Assembly (NCBI RefSeq): GCF_009380135.2
Contig: NZ_WHUT02000006.1
Coordinates: 1-64,000, forward strand
DNA length: 64,000 nucleotides
From: Fertoeibacter niger
GTDB lineage: Bacteria; Pseudomonadota; Alphaproteobacteria; Rhodobacterales; Rhodobacteraceae
Direction of reading: 5' to 3'
Below the pieces are notes generated by a model. That model made no database searches and was not told the origin of the DNA. It saw only the letters and a program-made list of their open reading frames with translations. The position numbers were made by a program, and so were the translations under genes. Of this stretch, positions 19,911 to 28,895 are shown in pieces (position 1 is the first letter of the stretch; the number at the start of each line of letters is the position of its first letter).

Positions 19911-21095
19911 TTATCCGGCAAACAGTGCCGCCAGCTTTGCAGCCTCTACGTCGATGTCATGCCGGGCCAGCACGCGGGCGCGTGCGGCCTGCCCCATCGC
20001 CGCCAGCCGTTCGGGGGCTGTGGCGGCCAGCGCATCCATCGCGCCCGCCAGCGCCGCCGCATCCCCCGCAGGCACCAGCCAGCCGGTTTCCCCCGGCAGC
20101 ACCAGTTCCGGCACACCGGCAATCATCGTGGCGATCACAGGGCGGCCCGCCGCCATCGCCTCCATCACCACCATCGGCAGCCCCTCGGCAAAAGACGGCA
20201 GGATCAGCGCATGGGCGGCGGCCAGTTCGGCCCGCACCCGCGCCTCATCGGCCCAGCCGGTCAGCGTGACCTGCCCGCCAAGGCCATGCGCGGCAATGGC
20301 CGCCTCCAGTGCCGGGCGCAAGGGGCCGTCACCCACCAGAGTCAGATGCAGGCCGGGGGCCTGGGATAGCGCCAGTGCCTCGACAAGCAGGGCGAAACCC
20401 TTTTGTTCCGCCAGCCGCCCGATCGCCACCAGCCGCGCGCCGCTGGCGGGCAGCGGGGCGGATTCGGGGAACTTTGCCGGCTCGATGCCGCAATGCACCA
20501 CATGCAGGCGCGGCCAGTCGGCACCACGGGCCCAGCGGCACAGCTGGCTGCGCCCGAAGCTGCTGATCGCCACGGTAAAGGCGGCATGGCGCATCTTCAG
20601 CCCCAGGTTCAGCGCCACCGGCGCATCAAACTCCTCTGGCCCATGCACGGTAAAACTGTAGCGCGGCCCGCCAAAACCCCGCACCAGCATGGCCACCGTG
20701 GCCGAGTTTGTGCCGAAATGCGCATGCAGATGGGTGATGCCCAGATCGGCACAGCGCCGCGCCACATGTGCCGCCTCCAGCCAGTAGACCAGATGGATCA
20801 GCCGCCCTCCCCTTGCCCCGCTGGCCAGTGCCAGCCGCAACGCCGCCAGCGCCTTGCCCGGATGCCGCATGGCCCATCCAACAGCCGAGGCCAGCAGCCT
20901 GCGCCCGCCCATCGCCAGCACATGCTCGGTCAAATCATCCTCGGCCAGATCGGCGGGGTCCACCAGCGCCGCCCGGTCGGACCGCATGGCAAAGCGGTGG
21001 ATGCTGATCCCCCGACGCTCCAGCGCCTGAATTTCGCGGCGGATGAAGGTCTGCGATCCGCGCGGATAGGTGTTCACCAGATAGGCAATCTTCAC
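19911..21095 (-). CDS. family 4 glycosyltransferase
   Basis: This 394-residue GT-B glycosyltransferase has N-terminal KIAYLVNTYPRGSQTFI and a C-terminal nucleotide-sugar site with LVAIGRLAEQKGF, LTLVGDGPLRP and the E-x7-E motif in PSFAEGLPMVVMEAMAAG. The family transfers sugars from nucleotide donors in the cytoplasm. GTG 21095 was chosen: it follows AGGGG at the right distance and starts the first beta strand; the frame runs on to 21206 without family similarity. It is on the opposite strand to its neighbours and divergent from the flippase gene, so it is separately expressed. Confidence 0.92.
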   Translation of the reverse strand: MKIAYLVNTYPRGSQTFIRREIQALERRGISIHRFAMRSDRAALVDPADLAEDDLTEHVLAMGGRRLLASAVGWAMRHPGKALAALRLALASGARGGRLIHLVYWLEAAHVARRCADLGITHLHAHFGTNSATVAMLVRGFGGPRYSFTVHGPEEFDAPVALNLGLKMRHAAFTVAISSFGRSQLCRWARGADWPRLHVVHCGIEPAKFPESAPLPASGARLVAIGRLAEQKGFALLVEALALSQAPGLHLTLVGDGPLRPALEAAIAAHGLGGQVTLTGWADEARVRAELAAAHALILPSFAEGLPMVVMEAMAAGRPVIATMIAGVPELVLPGETGWLVPAGDAAALAGAMDALAATAPERLAAMGQAARARVLARHDIDVEAAKLAALFAG

Positions 21096-21252
21096 CGCAA
21101 ACCCCTGATGTTGCTGATACAGCGACAGTAGGCTGCATCTGCCGCATTGCCTAGCCCCGTGCTGATTGACGCCCCGCCCCGCCCCGCCTAGGGTCGCATC
21201 GCCCACCCGTCACGGCCGGGCCCATCTTGTTTGTGCGGCAAGGAGCCTGCCG

Positions 21253-22608
21253 ATGTCCCGCCTTCCCCGCATGCTGACCGGATCCGGCATTTTCGCCCGT
21301 GTTCTGCGCGGCTCGGCGATCACCGCTGGCAGCTATGCCTTTGCCCAATTGCTGCGGCTGGCCTCGAACCTGATCCTGACCCGCCTGCTTTACCCCGAGG
21401 CCTTTGGCCTGATGGCGCTGGTATCGGTGTTCATGGTGGGGCTGATGATGTTTTCCGATGTGGGGCTTGGTGCCTCGATCTCGCAGAACAAGCGGGGCGA
21501 CGACCCCGATTTCCTCAACACCGCCTGGACGATTCAGGTGGCGCGCGGCGCTTTGCTGTTTCTGGCGATGTGGGCGCTGGCCTGGCCTGCGGCGCAATTC
21601 TTCCGGGCACCCGACCTTGCGGTGCTGCTGCCTGCAGTGGGGCTGACCCTGTTGACCGGCGGCTTTGCCCCCACCCGCATCGACACCGCGCACCGGCATC
21701 TGATGCTGGGTCGCGTCACGCTGCTGGATCTGGCCAGCCAGGCCATTGGCATCGTGTCGATGGTGCTGATCGCCTGGGTATGGCCGTCGGTCTGGGCGCT
21801 GGTGATCGGGCAGAACATCGGCACGCTGTCAAAGCTGTGGCTGGTGCACATGTATCTGCCCGGCCCGAAGAACCGCTTTCAGTGGGAGCCGGCGGCAGGC
21901 CGTGAGCTGATCCATTTCGGCAAGTGGATCTTCCTGTCCACCGCCTGCGGCTTTCTGCTGTTTCAGGGCGACAAGGCCATTCTGGGCGCCTATATGCCGC
22001 TGGATCAGCTGGGCATCTACAACATCGGCTATTTTCTGGCCTCTTTCCCCGTGCTGCTGGCGCAGGCCGTGGCGGGGCGGGTGCTGATCCCGCTTTACCG
22101 TGACAGCCCGCCATCCGCCTCGGCGCGGAACTTTGCGCGGCTGCGGCGGCTGCGCTGCGGGCTGACGGCGGGGGTGCTGGCGCTGTTGGCGCTGCTGGCG
22201 CTGGGGGGCGTGCCGCTGGTCGATTTCCTGTATGACGCTCGCTATGCGCAGGCGGGGGCCATTCTGGTGGTCGTGGCTTGTGCCCAGATGCCGCTGGTGA
22301 TCGGCATGACCTATGATCAGGCGGCGCTGGCCGCCGGGGATTCGCGCAATTTCTTTTGGGTAGTTGCGCTGAAGGCCACCGTGCAGACGGCGACATTTCT
22401 GACCGGGGTTCATTTTGGCGGGCTCTTGGGCGGGCTGGCGGCGCAGGGGTTGACCTGGGTGCTGGTCTATCCGGCGGTGATCTGGATCGCCCGGCGGCAT
22501 GGCGCCTGGGATGCGCTGCACGATCTGGGATTTGCCGCGTTGGCGCTGCTGGCGGGCGGCACGGCCCTTGCGCTGAACTGGTCCGCCGTCCTGGCGCTGG
22601 CGGGTTGA
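21253..22608 (+). CDS. polysaccharide flippase (Wzx/MOP superfamily)
   Basis: This 451-residue integral membrane protein has 12 or more hydrophobic segments and the opening pattern of the MOP exporter superfamily (AITAGSYAFAQLLRLASNLILTRLL; LMMFSDVGLGASISQNK). It should flip undecaprenyl-linked repeat units across the inner membrane for the Wzy-dependent pathway whose other parts (initiating transferase, polymerase, chain-length pair) are nearby. AAGGAG at 21239-21244 precedes ATG 21253. Confidence 0.92.
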   Translation: MSRLPRMLTGSGIFARVLRGSAITAGSYAFAQLLRLASNLILTRLLYPEAFGLMALVSVFMVGLMMFSDVGLGASISQNKRGDDPDFLNTAWTIQVARGALLFLAMWALAWPAAQFFRAPDLAVLLPAVGLTLLTGGFAPTRIDTAHRHLMLGRVTLLDLASQAIGIVSMVLIAWVWPSVWALVIGQNIGTLSKLWLVHMYLPGPKNRFQWEPAAGRELIHFGKWIFLSTACGFLLFQGDKAILGAYMPLDQLGIYNIGYFLASFPVLLAQAVAGRVLIPLYRDSPPSASARNFARLRRLRCGLTAGVLALLALLALGGVPLVDFLYDARYAQAGAILVVVACAQMPLVIGMTYDQAALAAGDSRNFFWVVALKATVQTATFLTGVHFGGLLGGLAAQGLTWVLVYPAVIWIARRHGAWDALHDLGFAALALLAGGTALALNWSAVLALAG

Positions 22609-22786
22609 CCGGCCTGCGGTGCCGGCTGTGGCATGTTCGCCGATGGCCGCATGGAAAACACCCGGCTGTCCGCGCGATTGCGTGCGGATTAGCGGATAAT
22701 TAACGAAATCCTGCTGGCATTGTTTCCGAAACGTGGCATCATTTTACGATGCTGCCTTGGGAGACGCGCATGCGGAAGGATAGCAG

Positions 22787-22990
22787 ATGACGCTTGTTGT
22801 CGTTTATGGTGGCATCATCTCGGGCATTCTGGGTGCGGTTTGCGCAATCTATGCCGGGTCCGGTGCTTTGGGAACGGCGCTCGCCTATTCATTGGGAGGC
22901 GTGCTGGGGGTCATCGTGCTGCTTACCCTTTGCCTGCTGCGTGAGGCGCGCACCCCCTGCGTGCCACCGCGCCAGGTTGTCACACGGTGA
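22787..22990 (+). CDS. small two-helix membrane protein
   Basis: A 67-residue hydrophobic protein with two likely membrane helices (about residues 3-25 and 28-50, rich in Gly/Ala/Val/Leu) and a short basic tail ending in VVTR. I do not recognise the family. It is preceded by a strong ribosome binding site (GGAAGGA at 22774-22780, six bases before the ATG), which supports it as real. It lies alone between the flippase and the initiating transferase in an otherwise gene-poor region, with TTAACG and AT-rich DNA about 85 bases upstream. Confidence 0.5.
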   Translation: MTLVVVYGGIISGILGAVCAIYAGSGALGTALAYSLGGVLGVIVLLTLCLLREARTPCVPPRQVVTR

Positions 22991-23476
22991 ACTGATGCCG
23001 CTCTGCCTGCTCGAAAACGGACGGCGTGATTGAGAAACAATGGCTTATCCAAAAGGGCATGTCTTTTCGTCAGGTCAGCGCAGTGTCAGCGGCGCGGGGT
23101 TGTCGGCCTGAACACCGCTGTGGCTGATCGGTAGCCGAATCAGCCTGCCGCGTTGCGGCATCAATGTGCTGCGCCATGCACGTGATGGTTGCGGATTCCT
23201 GCGTGGCTTCACGCCCAAGCCGCCCGGCCTGAAAAAAAATTTAGTTAACCTAACGTAAATGCCGCCGCGGCTGTCGGAAGGTTGTCGCCAAAGGCCCGGA
23301 GAAGAAGGTAAAATATCCCTTAGGGGGCGCTCAATCCGAGTGCAAGTCATGTATCCAGAATTCGACGGTTTCTGCCAGAACCGGAAGGGCAACGTCTGCG
23401 CCCTCAGTACGAGTGAATGCTGCGCTGCCGGGGCTCTGCCTGCGGTGACGCAGCTATTGTTGATCGGTCGCTGACA
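22991..23476. other. 486-base intergenic region with AT-rich quasi-palindrome
   Basis: No convincing gene is seen on either strand. The notable element is an AT-rich block at 23231-23260 containing TTAGTTAACCTAA (23241-23253), a quasi-palindrome centred on GTTAAC, in sharp contrast with the GC-rich surroundings. It lies about 225 bases upstream of the initiating glycosyltransferase and may hold its promoter or a regulator site. Confidence 0.45.
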
Positions 23477-24193
23477 ATGACAATCAGTTTTCCGCAGTTC
23501 TCAACCGGAAGCCCGGTTGATGCCGAGCGGGCTGACGCGGCGCAGCAGATCGGCTTTTCACCGCCCACGGTTTTTCCGCCGCGGCGCGGGCTGTATCGCA
23601 ACAGCCTGAAACGGGCTTTGGATGTGGCTGTCATCGTGATGGCCGCCCCTGTGGTGCTGCCGGTGATCGGGGCGCTGGCCTTTCTGGTGGCGCGCGACGG
23701 TGGCAAGGCGTTTTACACGCAGCAGCGTGTGGGCAAGGGCGGCAAGCCCTTCCGCATGTGGAAGTTGCGCAGCATGGTCAGCGATGCCGATGCAAGGATG
23801 GAAGCGTATCTTGCGGCCAACCCGGCGGCGCGTGCGGAATGGGACAGCACACAAAAGCTGAAGAATGACCCGCGCATCACCCGCTTTGGCCGCCTGCTGC
23901 GCAAAACCTCGCTGGATGAGCTGCCGCAGCTTTACAACGTGCTGATCGGCGACATGAGCCTGGTCGGCCCGCGCCCGATGATGCTGAACCAGCAGGCGCT
24001 GTATCCCGGCACGGCCTATTACGCGCTGCGGCCCGGCATCACCGGCTATTGGCAGACGGCGGGGCGCAACCGCACCACATTCGAGGCGCGGGCGGAATAT
24101 GACGCGACCTATGAGGCGCGGCTGTCGCTCTGGACGGATACCAAGATCATGGCCCGCACGGTGGGCGTGGTGATGAAGGCCACCGGTTACTGA
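23477..24193 (+). CDS. undecaprenyl-phosphate sugar phosphotransferase (ExoY-type)
   Basis: This 238-residue polyisoprenyl-phosphate hexose-1-phosphate transferase should start repeat-unit synthesis on undecaprenyl phosphate. It has one N-terminal membrane helix (KRALDVAVIVMAAPVVLPVIG) and the family catalytic core: QQRVGKGGKPFRMWKLRSMV, RKTSLDELPQLYNVLIGDMS and VGPRP, then RPGITGYWQTAGRN. It is the short ExoY-type form with only the catalytic part. ATG 23477 was chosen; the frame opens at 23417 with non-conserved sequence. A strong terminator follows. Confidence 0.95.
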   Translation: MTISFPQFSTGSPVDAERADAAQQIGFSPPTVFPPRRGLYRNSLKRALDVAVIVMAAPVVLPVIGALAFLVARDGGKAFYTQQRVGKGGKPFRMWKLRSMVSDADARMEAYLAANPAARAEWDSTQKLKNDPRITRFGRLLRKTSLDELPQLYNVLIGDMSLVGPRPMMLNQQALYPGTAYYALRPGITGYWQTAGRNRTTFEARAEYDATYEARLSLWTDTKIMARTVGVVMKATGY

Positions 24194-24210
24194 CACCCCT
24201 GCAACAACAG

Positions 24211-24244
24211 AAAGGCCCGCACCCTGGCAGGGGAGCGGGCCTTT
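24211..24244. terminator. bidirectional rho-independent terminator
   Basis: A perfect 10-bp stem (AAAGGCCCGC at 24211-24220 and GCGGGCCTTT at 24235-24244) with a 14-base loop, a T-run on the plus side and an A-run start on the other. It lies between the convergent initiating-transferase and chain-length genes and can serve both strands. Confidence 0.9.
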
Positions 24245-24264
24245 TGTATGCCGGGGGCAGGGTG

Positions 24265-25623
24265 TCAGGCGGAGATGGCACCGATGGCCGCAGCGGCCAT
24301 CACCACCAGAAACACCACAATGCCCGCTGCCAGCATCATCGGCTTTGGCAACCCGTCGCGCAGCCGCATGAGAGGGCCTTTTTCTGCCCCCGCGCGCCCG
24401 CCCGCCGGGCTGCCACGCAACGGCAGGTCGGGGATGGTGATTACCGGGCTGAGGTCTAGCTGCCGCAACATCTGGCCACGGGTGCGCAGCACCGGGTTCA
24501 TCATTTCCAGCGCCAGCGCCAGACCAAAGGCAAGACCCAGGCTGGCGATCACGCCCATGGCCATCAGCTTGCGGCCCCGCCCGCCAGAGGGTTCCAGCGG
24601 CACGATCGCGCGTTCCAGCAGGGTAAACCGTTCGGCCTGGTTGCGCTCTTCCAGCCGCTGACTGGTCTCGGCTTCGGCCAGACGGCGGTTGATCACATCA
24701 TACTGGTCCTGCAACTGGCGCAACTGGCGGTCAAAGGCGCTCAGCTCGCGCTCGATTTCCGGCGTGCGGGCGGACGAGGCCGCCAGCGCATCGCGTTGCG
24801 CCTGAAGCGCGGCCTTCTGCGCATTCAACACGTCGATCTGCGCCACCAGCGTTTCCAGTTGCCGCTGTTCCACAGCGCGCAGGCTGCCCGCGTTCTGCAG
24901 CACGGTCCGCTCGCCCAGAAGGCCCACAAGCGACTGGTCGATGGCGCGTATGGCGGCATCCAGATCAAGCAATTCGTTCTCGCGCGCGGTGCCGGCATCG
25001 GGCAGGGCGGCACTGTTGGCATTCTTGAAAGCGGCGATCCGGCCTTCCAGCGCCACGATCTCGTCGCTGACGCGGGCCTCTTCCTCCAGATAGAACCGCA
25101 TGGTCTCGCGTGACCGCGCGGCTTGTCCCGCCGCACTTTCATCCAGAATGCTCTGCGCGAAATCATTGGCCACCCGCGCCGCCTGTTCGGGGTCTTCGAA
25201 CCGGGCGAAGATGATCATGGCCGACACGCCCGCCCCGCCGCCAAAGGCTTGCTGGGCTACGCGTGCCACGCTTTGAAACCGCACTGCGGCCCGCAGAAGC
25301 TGCACCTTCTGGTCGATGTTCATGCCCTCGGCGGCGGCAAACAGCGCGTGGCGTTCGATGACCGCGATCAGGTTTTCGCGCGTCAGCATGCGCTGCTCGA
25401 TCAGTTGCAGGAACTGGGCGGTGCTGGTGCCGGTCGGATCGTCGGTGCCATCGGTGACGACCGGCGTTTCCACCTGCAAGACCGCCGCCGCCTCATAGCT
25501 GTTTGGCTGAAGGCTGGCCAGAAATACCGAAGCGGCAATGCCGACAATGCTGATCAGCGCGATCAGCAGCCCGCGCCGCCGCAGCACGCCGAAAAGATCG
25601 TCCAAAGATTGAATGGGGCCCAT
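24265..25623 (-). CDS. chain-length determinant (Wzz/GNVR) membrane protein
   Basis: This 452-residue polysaccharide co-polymerase has an N-terminal Wzz helix (RRRGLLIALISIVGIAASVF), a long periplasmic coiled-coil region (about residues 160-360, rich in Glu/Gln/Ala/Leu), a second helix (LMAMGVIASLGLAFGLALAL) after a Pro-rich PLEPSGGRG segment, and a third C-terminal hydrophobic helix. It controls polymer length in Wzy-dependent systems. The ATPase usually fused in Wzc/ExoP proteins is encoded separately by the gene just upstream in the same direction. Confidence 0.92.
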   Translation of the reverse strand: MGPIQSLDDLFGVLRRRGLLIALISIVGIAASVFLASLQPNSYEAAAVLQVETPVVTDGTDDPTGTSTAQFLQLIEQRMLTRENLIAVIERHALFAAAEGMNIDQKVQLLRAAVRFQSVARVAQQAFGGGAGVSAMIIFARFEDPEQAARVANDFAQSILDESAAGQAARSRETMRFYLEEEARVSDEIVALEGRIAAFKNANSAALPDAGTARENELLDLDAAIRAIDQSLVGLLGERTVLQNAGSLRAVEQRQLETLVAQIDVLNAQKAALQAQRDALAASSARTPEIERELSAFDRQLRQLQDQYDVINRRLAEAETSQRLEERNQAERFTLLERAIVPLEPSGGRGRKLMAMGVIASLGLAFGLALALEMMNPVLRTRGQMLRQLDLSPVITIPDLPLRGSPAGGRAGAEKGPLMRLRDGLPKPMMLAAGIVVFLVVMAAAAIGAISA

Positions 25624-25683
25624 GAAAGCGGCGTCCTGTTACTTCACTGGGGCTGCGGGCGCCGGAATGCGCCGCAGCAGGGT

Positions 25684-26634
25684 TCACTTTTTCTTGCCAT
25701 AACGGTAGCGGTCCATCCCGCGATCCTGCGCGCGGTTCAGCACCACCCCCATCAGCGGCGTGCGGTTTTCAAACAGGCGCTCGCAGGCGCGGATGTCTTC
25801 GGCGGTGGTCTTGGTGCCATCGGCCACCAGCAGCACGGCATCGACCTGCGGCAGCATGGCGATCACATCATCGCTGACCAGCGCGGGCGGCAGATCATAC
25901 AGCGCCACTTCGGGGTCAAGCTGCTCCAGCATCTCGGCCAGCGCGTCGGCGGTGGCGGACTCTTGCAGCAGTTCGGCGGCATCGGTCACGGGGGTGCCGT
26001 TCAGCCCCAGCGCCAGATTGCGCCCCACCCGCAGGAAATGCGATTCCAGCGGCTGCTCGCCGGTCAGGAAATCGCGCAGCGGCCCGGCGTCGGCCACGCC
26101 GAGGAGCGGGGCCAACCCGGGGCTGCGCAATTCCAGATCCATCAGAACGGTGCGCCCTGACGGGCGACGTGACAGGCTGAGCGCCAGATTGGCGGCCACA
26201 AAGGATTTGCCGCAGCCATGCGTGGGCGAGGTGATGGCGATGCGTTTCCAGCCGCGTTCAGCCAGCGCCTGAAGGATGCGCGTGCGCAAGATGTCAAAGG
26301 CCGCCGTGGCAGGGTTGGTGGACGGTTGCGAGAACAGACCGTTTCCATCCAGATGACCGGGGTTCAGGGTTACGGCGGTCAGCGATTCCCAGACACGGTC
26401 GGGATTGGGTGATGAATTGAAGATCGGCCCCGAAAACGGCCCGGGCCCCGTGCGGTGATCCACGTTCAGCCCTGCCGCGCCGGGCACCTTGCCCTGCCGG
26501 AACAGCGAAACCCCGGTGCTGCGCGGCTTGTCCGCCTCTTCCGGTCGCTTGCCGAACCTGTCGCCGTTCATCTCGGAATGCTCCACATCCACAGGCCGAA
26601 GCGCGTGCGTCACCAACATGTTGTGTTTTGGCAT
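25684..26634 (-). CDS. CpsD/CapB-type ATPase partner of the chain-length protein
   Basis: This 316-residue P-loop ATPase resembles the cytoplasmic half of bacterial tyrosine kinases (BY-kinases). Walker A is SPTHGCGKSFVAANLA, Walker A' is VLMDLELRSPG and Walker B is VALYDLPPAL. The usual C-terminal tyrosine cluster is reduced to DRYRYGKKK, with just two Tyr, so autophosphorylation capacity is doubtful. The first 110 or so residues are a variable, probably disordered segment. ATG 26634 was chosen; the frame stays open to 26973 without similarity. With the following Wzz-like gene it makes a split Wzc. Confidence 0.88.
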   Translation of the reverse strand: MPKHNMLVTHALRPVDVEHSEMNGDRFGKRPEEADKPRSTGVSLFRQGKVPGAAGLNVDHRTGPGPFSGPIFNSSPNPDRVWESLTAVTLNPGHLDGNGLFSQPSTNPATAAFDILRTRILQALAERGWKRIAITSPTHGCGKSFVAANLALSLSRRPSGRTVLMDLELRSPGLAPLLGVADAGPLRDFLTGEQPLESHFLRVGRNLALGLNGTPVTDAAELLQESATADALAEMLEQLDPEVALYDLPPALVSDDVIAMLPQVDAVLLVADGTKTTAEDIRACERLFENRTPLMGVVLNRAQDRGMDRYRYGKKK

Positions 26635-26943
26635 CCGAACTTCAGGCTCCTGCTGCAACGTGGCACGAACGTGCCACCAACGGTAAAACACGCACCCGCT
26701 TTGCAGCAGGCATGATCCCGGGACAGATACTTCAGGAATATGGCAAACATGCGCCCATGCCGAAAGGAATCGCCCGGGCCCCCGCCCAGCCAATTGGTGA
26801 TTAACAGATAATTTCTGCGGGGGGAAGTCTGGAGGCGGTCTTGCAGCCCGCTGCGGCGGTCCGGTCACAGCGATGTTAACCCATGACAAGGCCATGCCGC
26901 AGCGCATAGGATAACCATCGCATCCGCAGAAAAAGAGAGCCCC
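26635..26943. other. 309-base divergent intergenic region
   Basis: No gene is supported. It separates the chain-length operon (minus) from a GT2 gene (plus) and should hold promoters for both. It contains the 7-bp-arm palindrome described separately and two AT-rich spots, ATTAACAGATAAT at 26800-26812 and GTTAAC at 26875-26880, in otherwise GC-rich DNA. Confidence 0.5.
26660..26677. promoter_or_regulatory. perfect inverted repeat upstream of the CpsD-like gene
   Basis: GTGGCAC, spacer GAAC, GTGCCAC: an 18-base perfect palindrome 25 bases upstream of the minus-strand ATG. It could be a repressor operator or, in the mRNA leader, a stem-loop close to the ribosome binding site. Confidence 0.5.
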
Positions 26944-27960
26944 GTGCCAGACCAGCCTGTGCCAGACCAGCATGTTTCACCTGTGCCGGACGCCGCCGGT
27001 GCTGCGCCGATTGTCGATGCCGTGGTGATCGGGCGGAACGAAGGCGCGCGCTTGCAGGCCTGTCTTGCCTCGCTCAAAGGGCAGGTGCGGCGCATCGTCT
27101 ATGTGGACAGCGGATCGAAGGATGGAAGTCAGGCCATGGCGGCGCGGATGGGCGTGCAGGTGGTGGCGCTGGACATGACGCAGCCCTTTACCGCCGCCCG
27201 GGCGCGCAACGCCGGGCTGACGGCGCTCGAAGGCGCCGCCCCGCCCGATCTGGTGCAGATGGTTGATGGTGATTGCGAGGTGGTGGCCGGATGGCTGCCC
27301 GCCGCCGTGGCGTTCCTGCAAGCACATCCCAGGGTCACGGTGGTCTGCGGACGGCGGCGCGAAAGGTTTCCCCAGGCGTCTGTCTACAACCGGCTGTGCG
27401 ACCGCGAATGGAACACGCCCCCCGGCCCGGCAACGGCCTGCGGCGGTGATGCGCTGATGCGGTTTGCGCCCCTGATGGCGGTGGGCGGCTACCGCGAGGT
27501 TCTGATCGCGGGCGAAGAACCCGAATTGTGCCTGCGGCTTATCCGGGCCGGTGGCCGCGTCTGGCGGCTGGAGGCCGAGATGACCCTGCATGACGCGGCG
27601 ATGACCCGGTTCGGTCAGTGGTGGCGGCGCACGCGGCGGGCGGGCCATGCCTTTGCCGAAGGTGCCGACCTGCACGGCGCAGGGCCGGAACGGCATTGGG
27701 TGCGCGAAACATGGCGCGCGCTGCTGTGGGGGGCCGTGCTGCCGCTGACGGCGCTGCTGCTGGCGCTGGTGTGGCATCCGCTGTGGCTGCTTTTGCTGCT
27801 GGCCTGGCCTCTTCAGGTGCTGCGCATCGCGAGGCGCGAGGGCGACTGGACCGTTGCCGCGTTTCTTGTGCTGGGCAAGCTGGCCGAGGCGCAGGGCGCG
27901 CTGGGCTATGCCTGGGGGCGGCTGATCAACCGCCGCACGGGGCTGATCGAATACAAGTGA
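26944..27960 (+). CDS. family 2 glycosyltransferase with C-terminal membrane helices
   Basis: This 338-residue GT2 has N-terminal VDAVVIGRNEGARLQACLASL, a metal motif VDGDCE, and an acidic GEEPELCLRLIRAG followed by a WWRRTRRAGHAFAEGA membrane-proximal motif. Two or more hydrophobic helices near the C terminus (VLPLTALLLALVWHPLWLLLLL) anchor it to the inner membrane. It starts with GTG 26944; a tandem 15-base near-repeat duplicates the start region (GTGCCAGACCAGC at 26944 and 26959), giving two possible GTG starts and the peptide VPDQPVPDQHV. Confidence 0.9.
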   Translation: MPDQPVPDQHVSPVPDAAGAAPIVDAVVIGRNEGARLQACLASLKGQVRRIVYVDSGSKDGSQAMAARMGVQVVALDMTQPFTAARARNAGLTALEGAAPPDLVQMVDGDCEVVAGWLPAAVAFLQAHPRVTVVCGRRRERFPQASVYNRLCDREWNTPPGPATACGGDALMRFAPLMAVGGYREVLIAGEEPELCLRLIRAGGRVWRLEAEMTLHDAAMTRFGQWWRRTRRAGHAFAEGADLHGAGPERHWVRETWRALLWGAVLPLTALLLALVWHPLWLLLLLAWPLQVLRIARREGDWTVAAFLVLGKLAEAQGALGYAWGRLINRRTGLIEYK

Positions 27961-28713
27961 TCAGGCCCGCCGCAGCCGCAGCGCCGCCAGCACCTGCCCC
28001 GGCAGGATCGCCGCACAGGCCACATAGCGCGGCCCCAGCCGGCGCGGGCTGGACGCCATGCGCCACAGCCATTCCAGCGCCAGCTTCCGCATCCACTCCG
28101 GCGCGCGGGTCTGGCGTCCGGCCAGAAAATCCAGCCCCGCGCCCACCGAGGCAAAGCCCACATGCGGGGCAAGCGCGCGGCCCCTTGCAGCAAAAAGCTC
28201 CTGCTTGGGTGCCCCCAGCGCGATGAAGCACAGCCCTATGTTCGCGGCGGCCAGATCGGCCAGAATGCGGTCTGCACCCGGTCCCTGAGGGTCAAATCCC
28301 ATGGGCGGCGCCACCTGCATCGCCACGTTCAGCCCCGGCACCCGCGCGGTCAGGCTGGTCGCCGCCGCCGCCAGTGCGGCCGCGCTGCTGCCGACAAAGG
28401 CCACCGGCACACCCGCATCCGCAGCCGCCTGTGCCAGGGGCACCACCATGTCAGACCCCGGCACCAGCGCCACGGGCCGCCCGGCCAGCCGCGACAGCCA
28501 GACAATCGGGTTGCCGTCGGCCACCACCATGTCCTGCGCCGCATAGGCCGCCCGAAACGCCCCGGGGCTGGCCAGCTTCACCAGATGGTCAAGGTTGATC
28601 GTGGCCAGCGCAAAGCCCTGCCGTGCCGCAAACCGGGCGCGCACCGCTGCCAGCAATGCAGCGGTATCGGGCAGGTTCACCCGGATCACATGGCTGTCAT
28701 ACCGAAATTCCAC
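27961..28713 (-). CDS. WecG/TagA/CpsF family glycosyltransferase
   Basis: This 250-residue GT26-family enzyme has the conserved VVADGNPIVWLSRLAGRP segment, a nucleotide-sugar pocket with VPGSDMV and VAFVGSS, and the IALGAPKQELF and FASVGAGLDFLAG motifs. Members transfer sugars such as N-acetylmannosaminuronate or glucose onto lipid-linked intermediates. Its stop directly abuts that of the preceding plus-strand GT2 (convergent, no gap). It is divergent from the acyltransferase gene, with about 180 bases between them. Confidence 0.92.
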   Translation of the reverse strand: MEFRYDSHVIRVNLPDTAALLAAVRARFAARQGFALATINLDHLVKLASPGAFRAAYAAQDMVVADGNPIVWLSRLAGRPVALVPGSDMVVPLAQAAADAGVPVAFVGSSAAALAAAATSLTARVPGLNVAMQVAPPMGFDPQGPGADRILADLAAANIGLCFIALGAPKQELFAARGRALAPHVGFASVGAGLDFLAGRQTRAPEWMRKLALEWLWRMASSPRRLGPRYVACAAILPGQVLAALRLRRA

Positions 28714-28895
28714 CGCTGCCCTTGCCTCCGCCGTGTTCTCGGGCGCAGGCCTAGCATGATCGCCGTTTCAAATCGACGAAAAGCCGCGCCCTGGCCTTTC
28801 GCAACTGCTTTGCGCAGCGGAACATTCTGTTTCCGGATTGCCATCTCGCAGGGCATCAAGTTTCTTGCCTGAGTTTCCTGTTTGCCTTACGCCCG

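Noticed and set aside
22720-22944. 74-residue ORF overlapping the small membrane protein
   Set aside because: It is a different frame, rich in Cys and Arg, with no ribosome binding site as good as that of the 67-residue frame.
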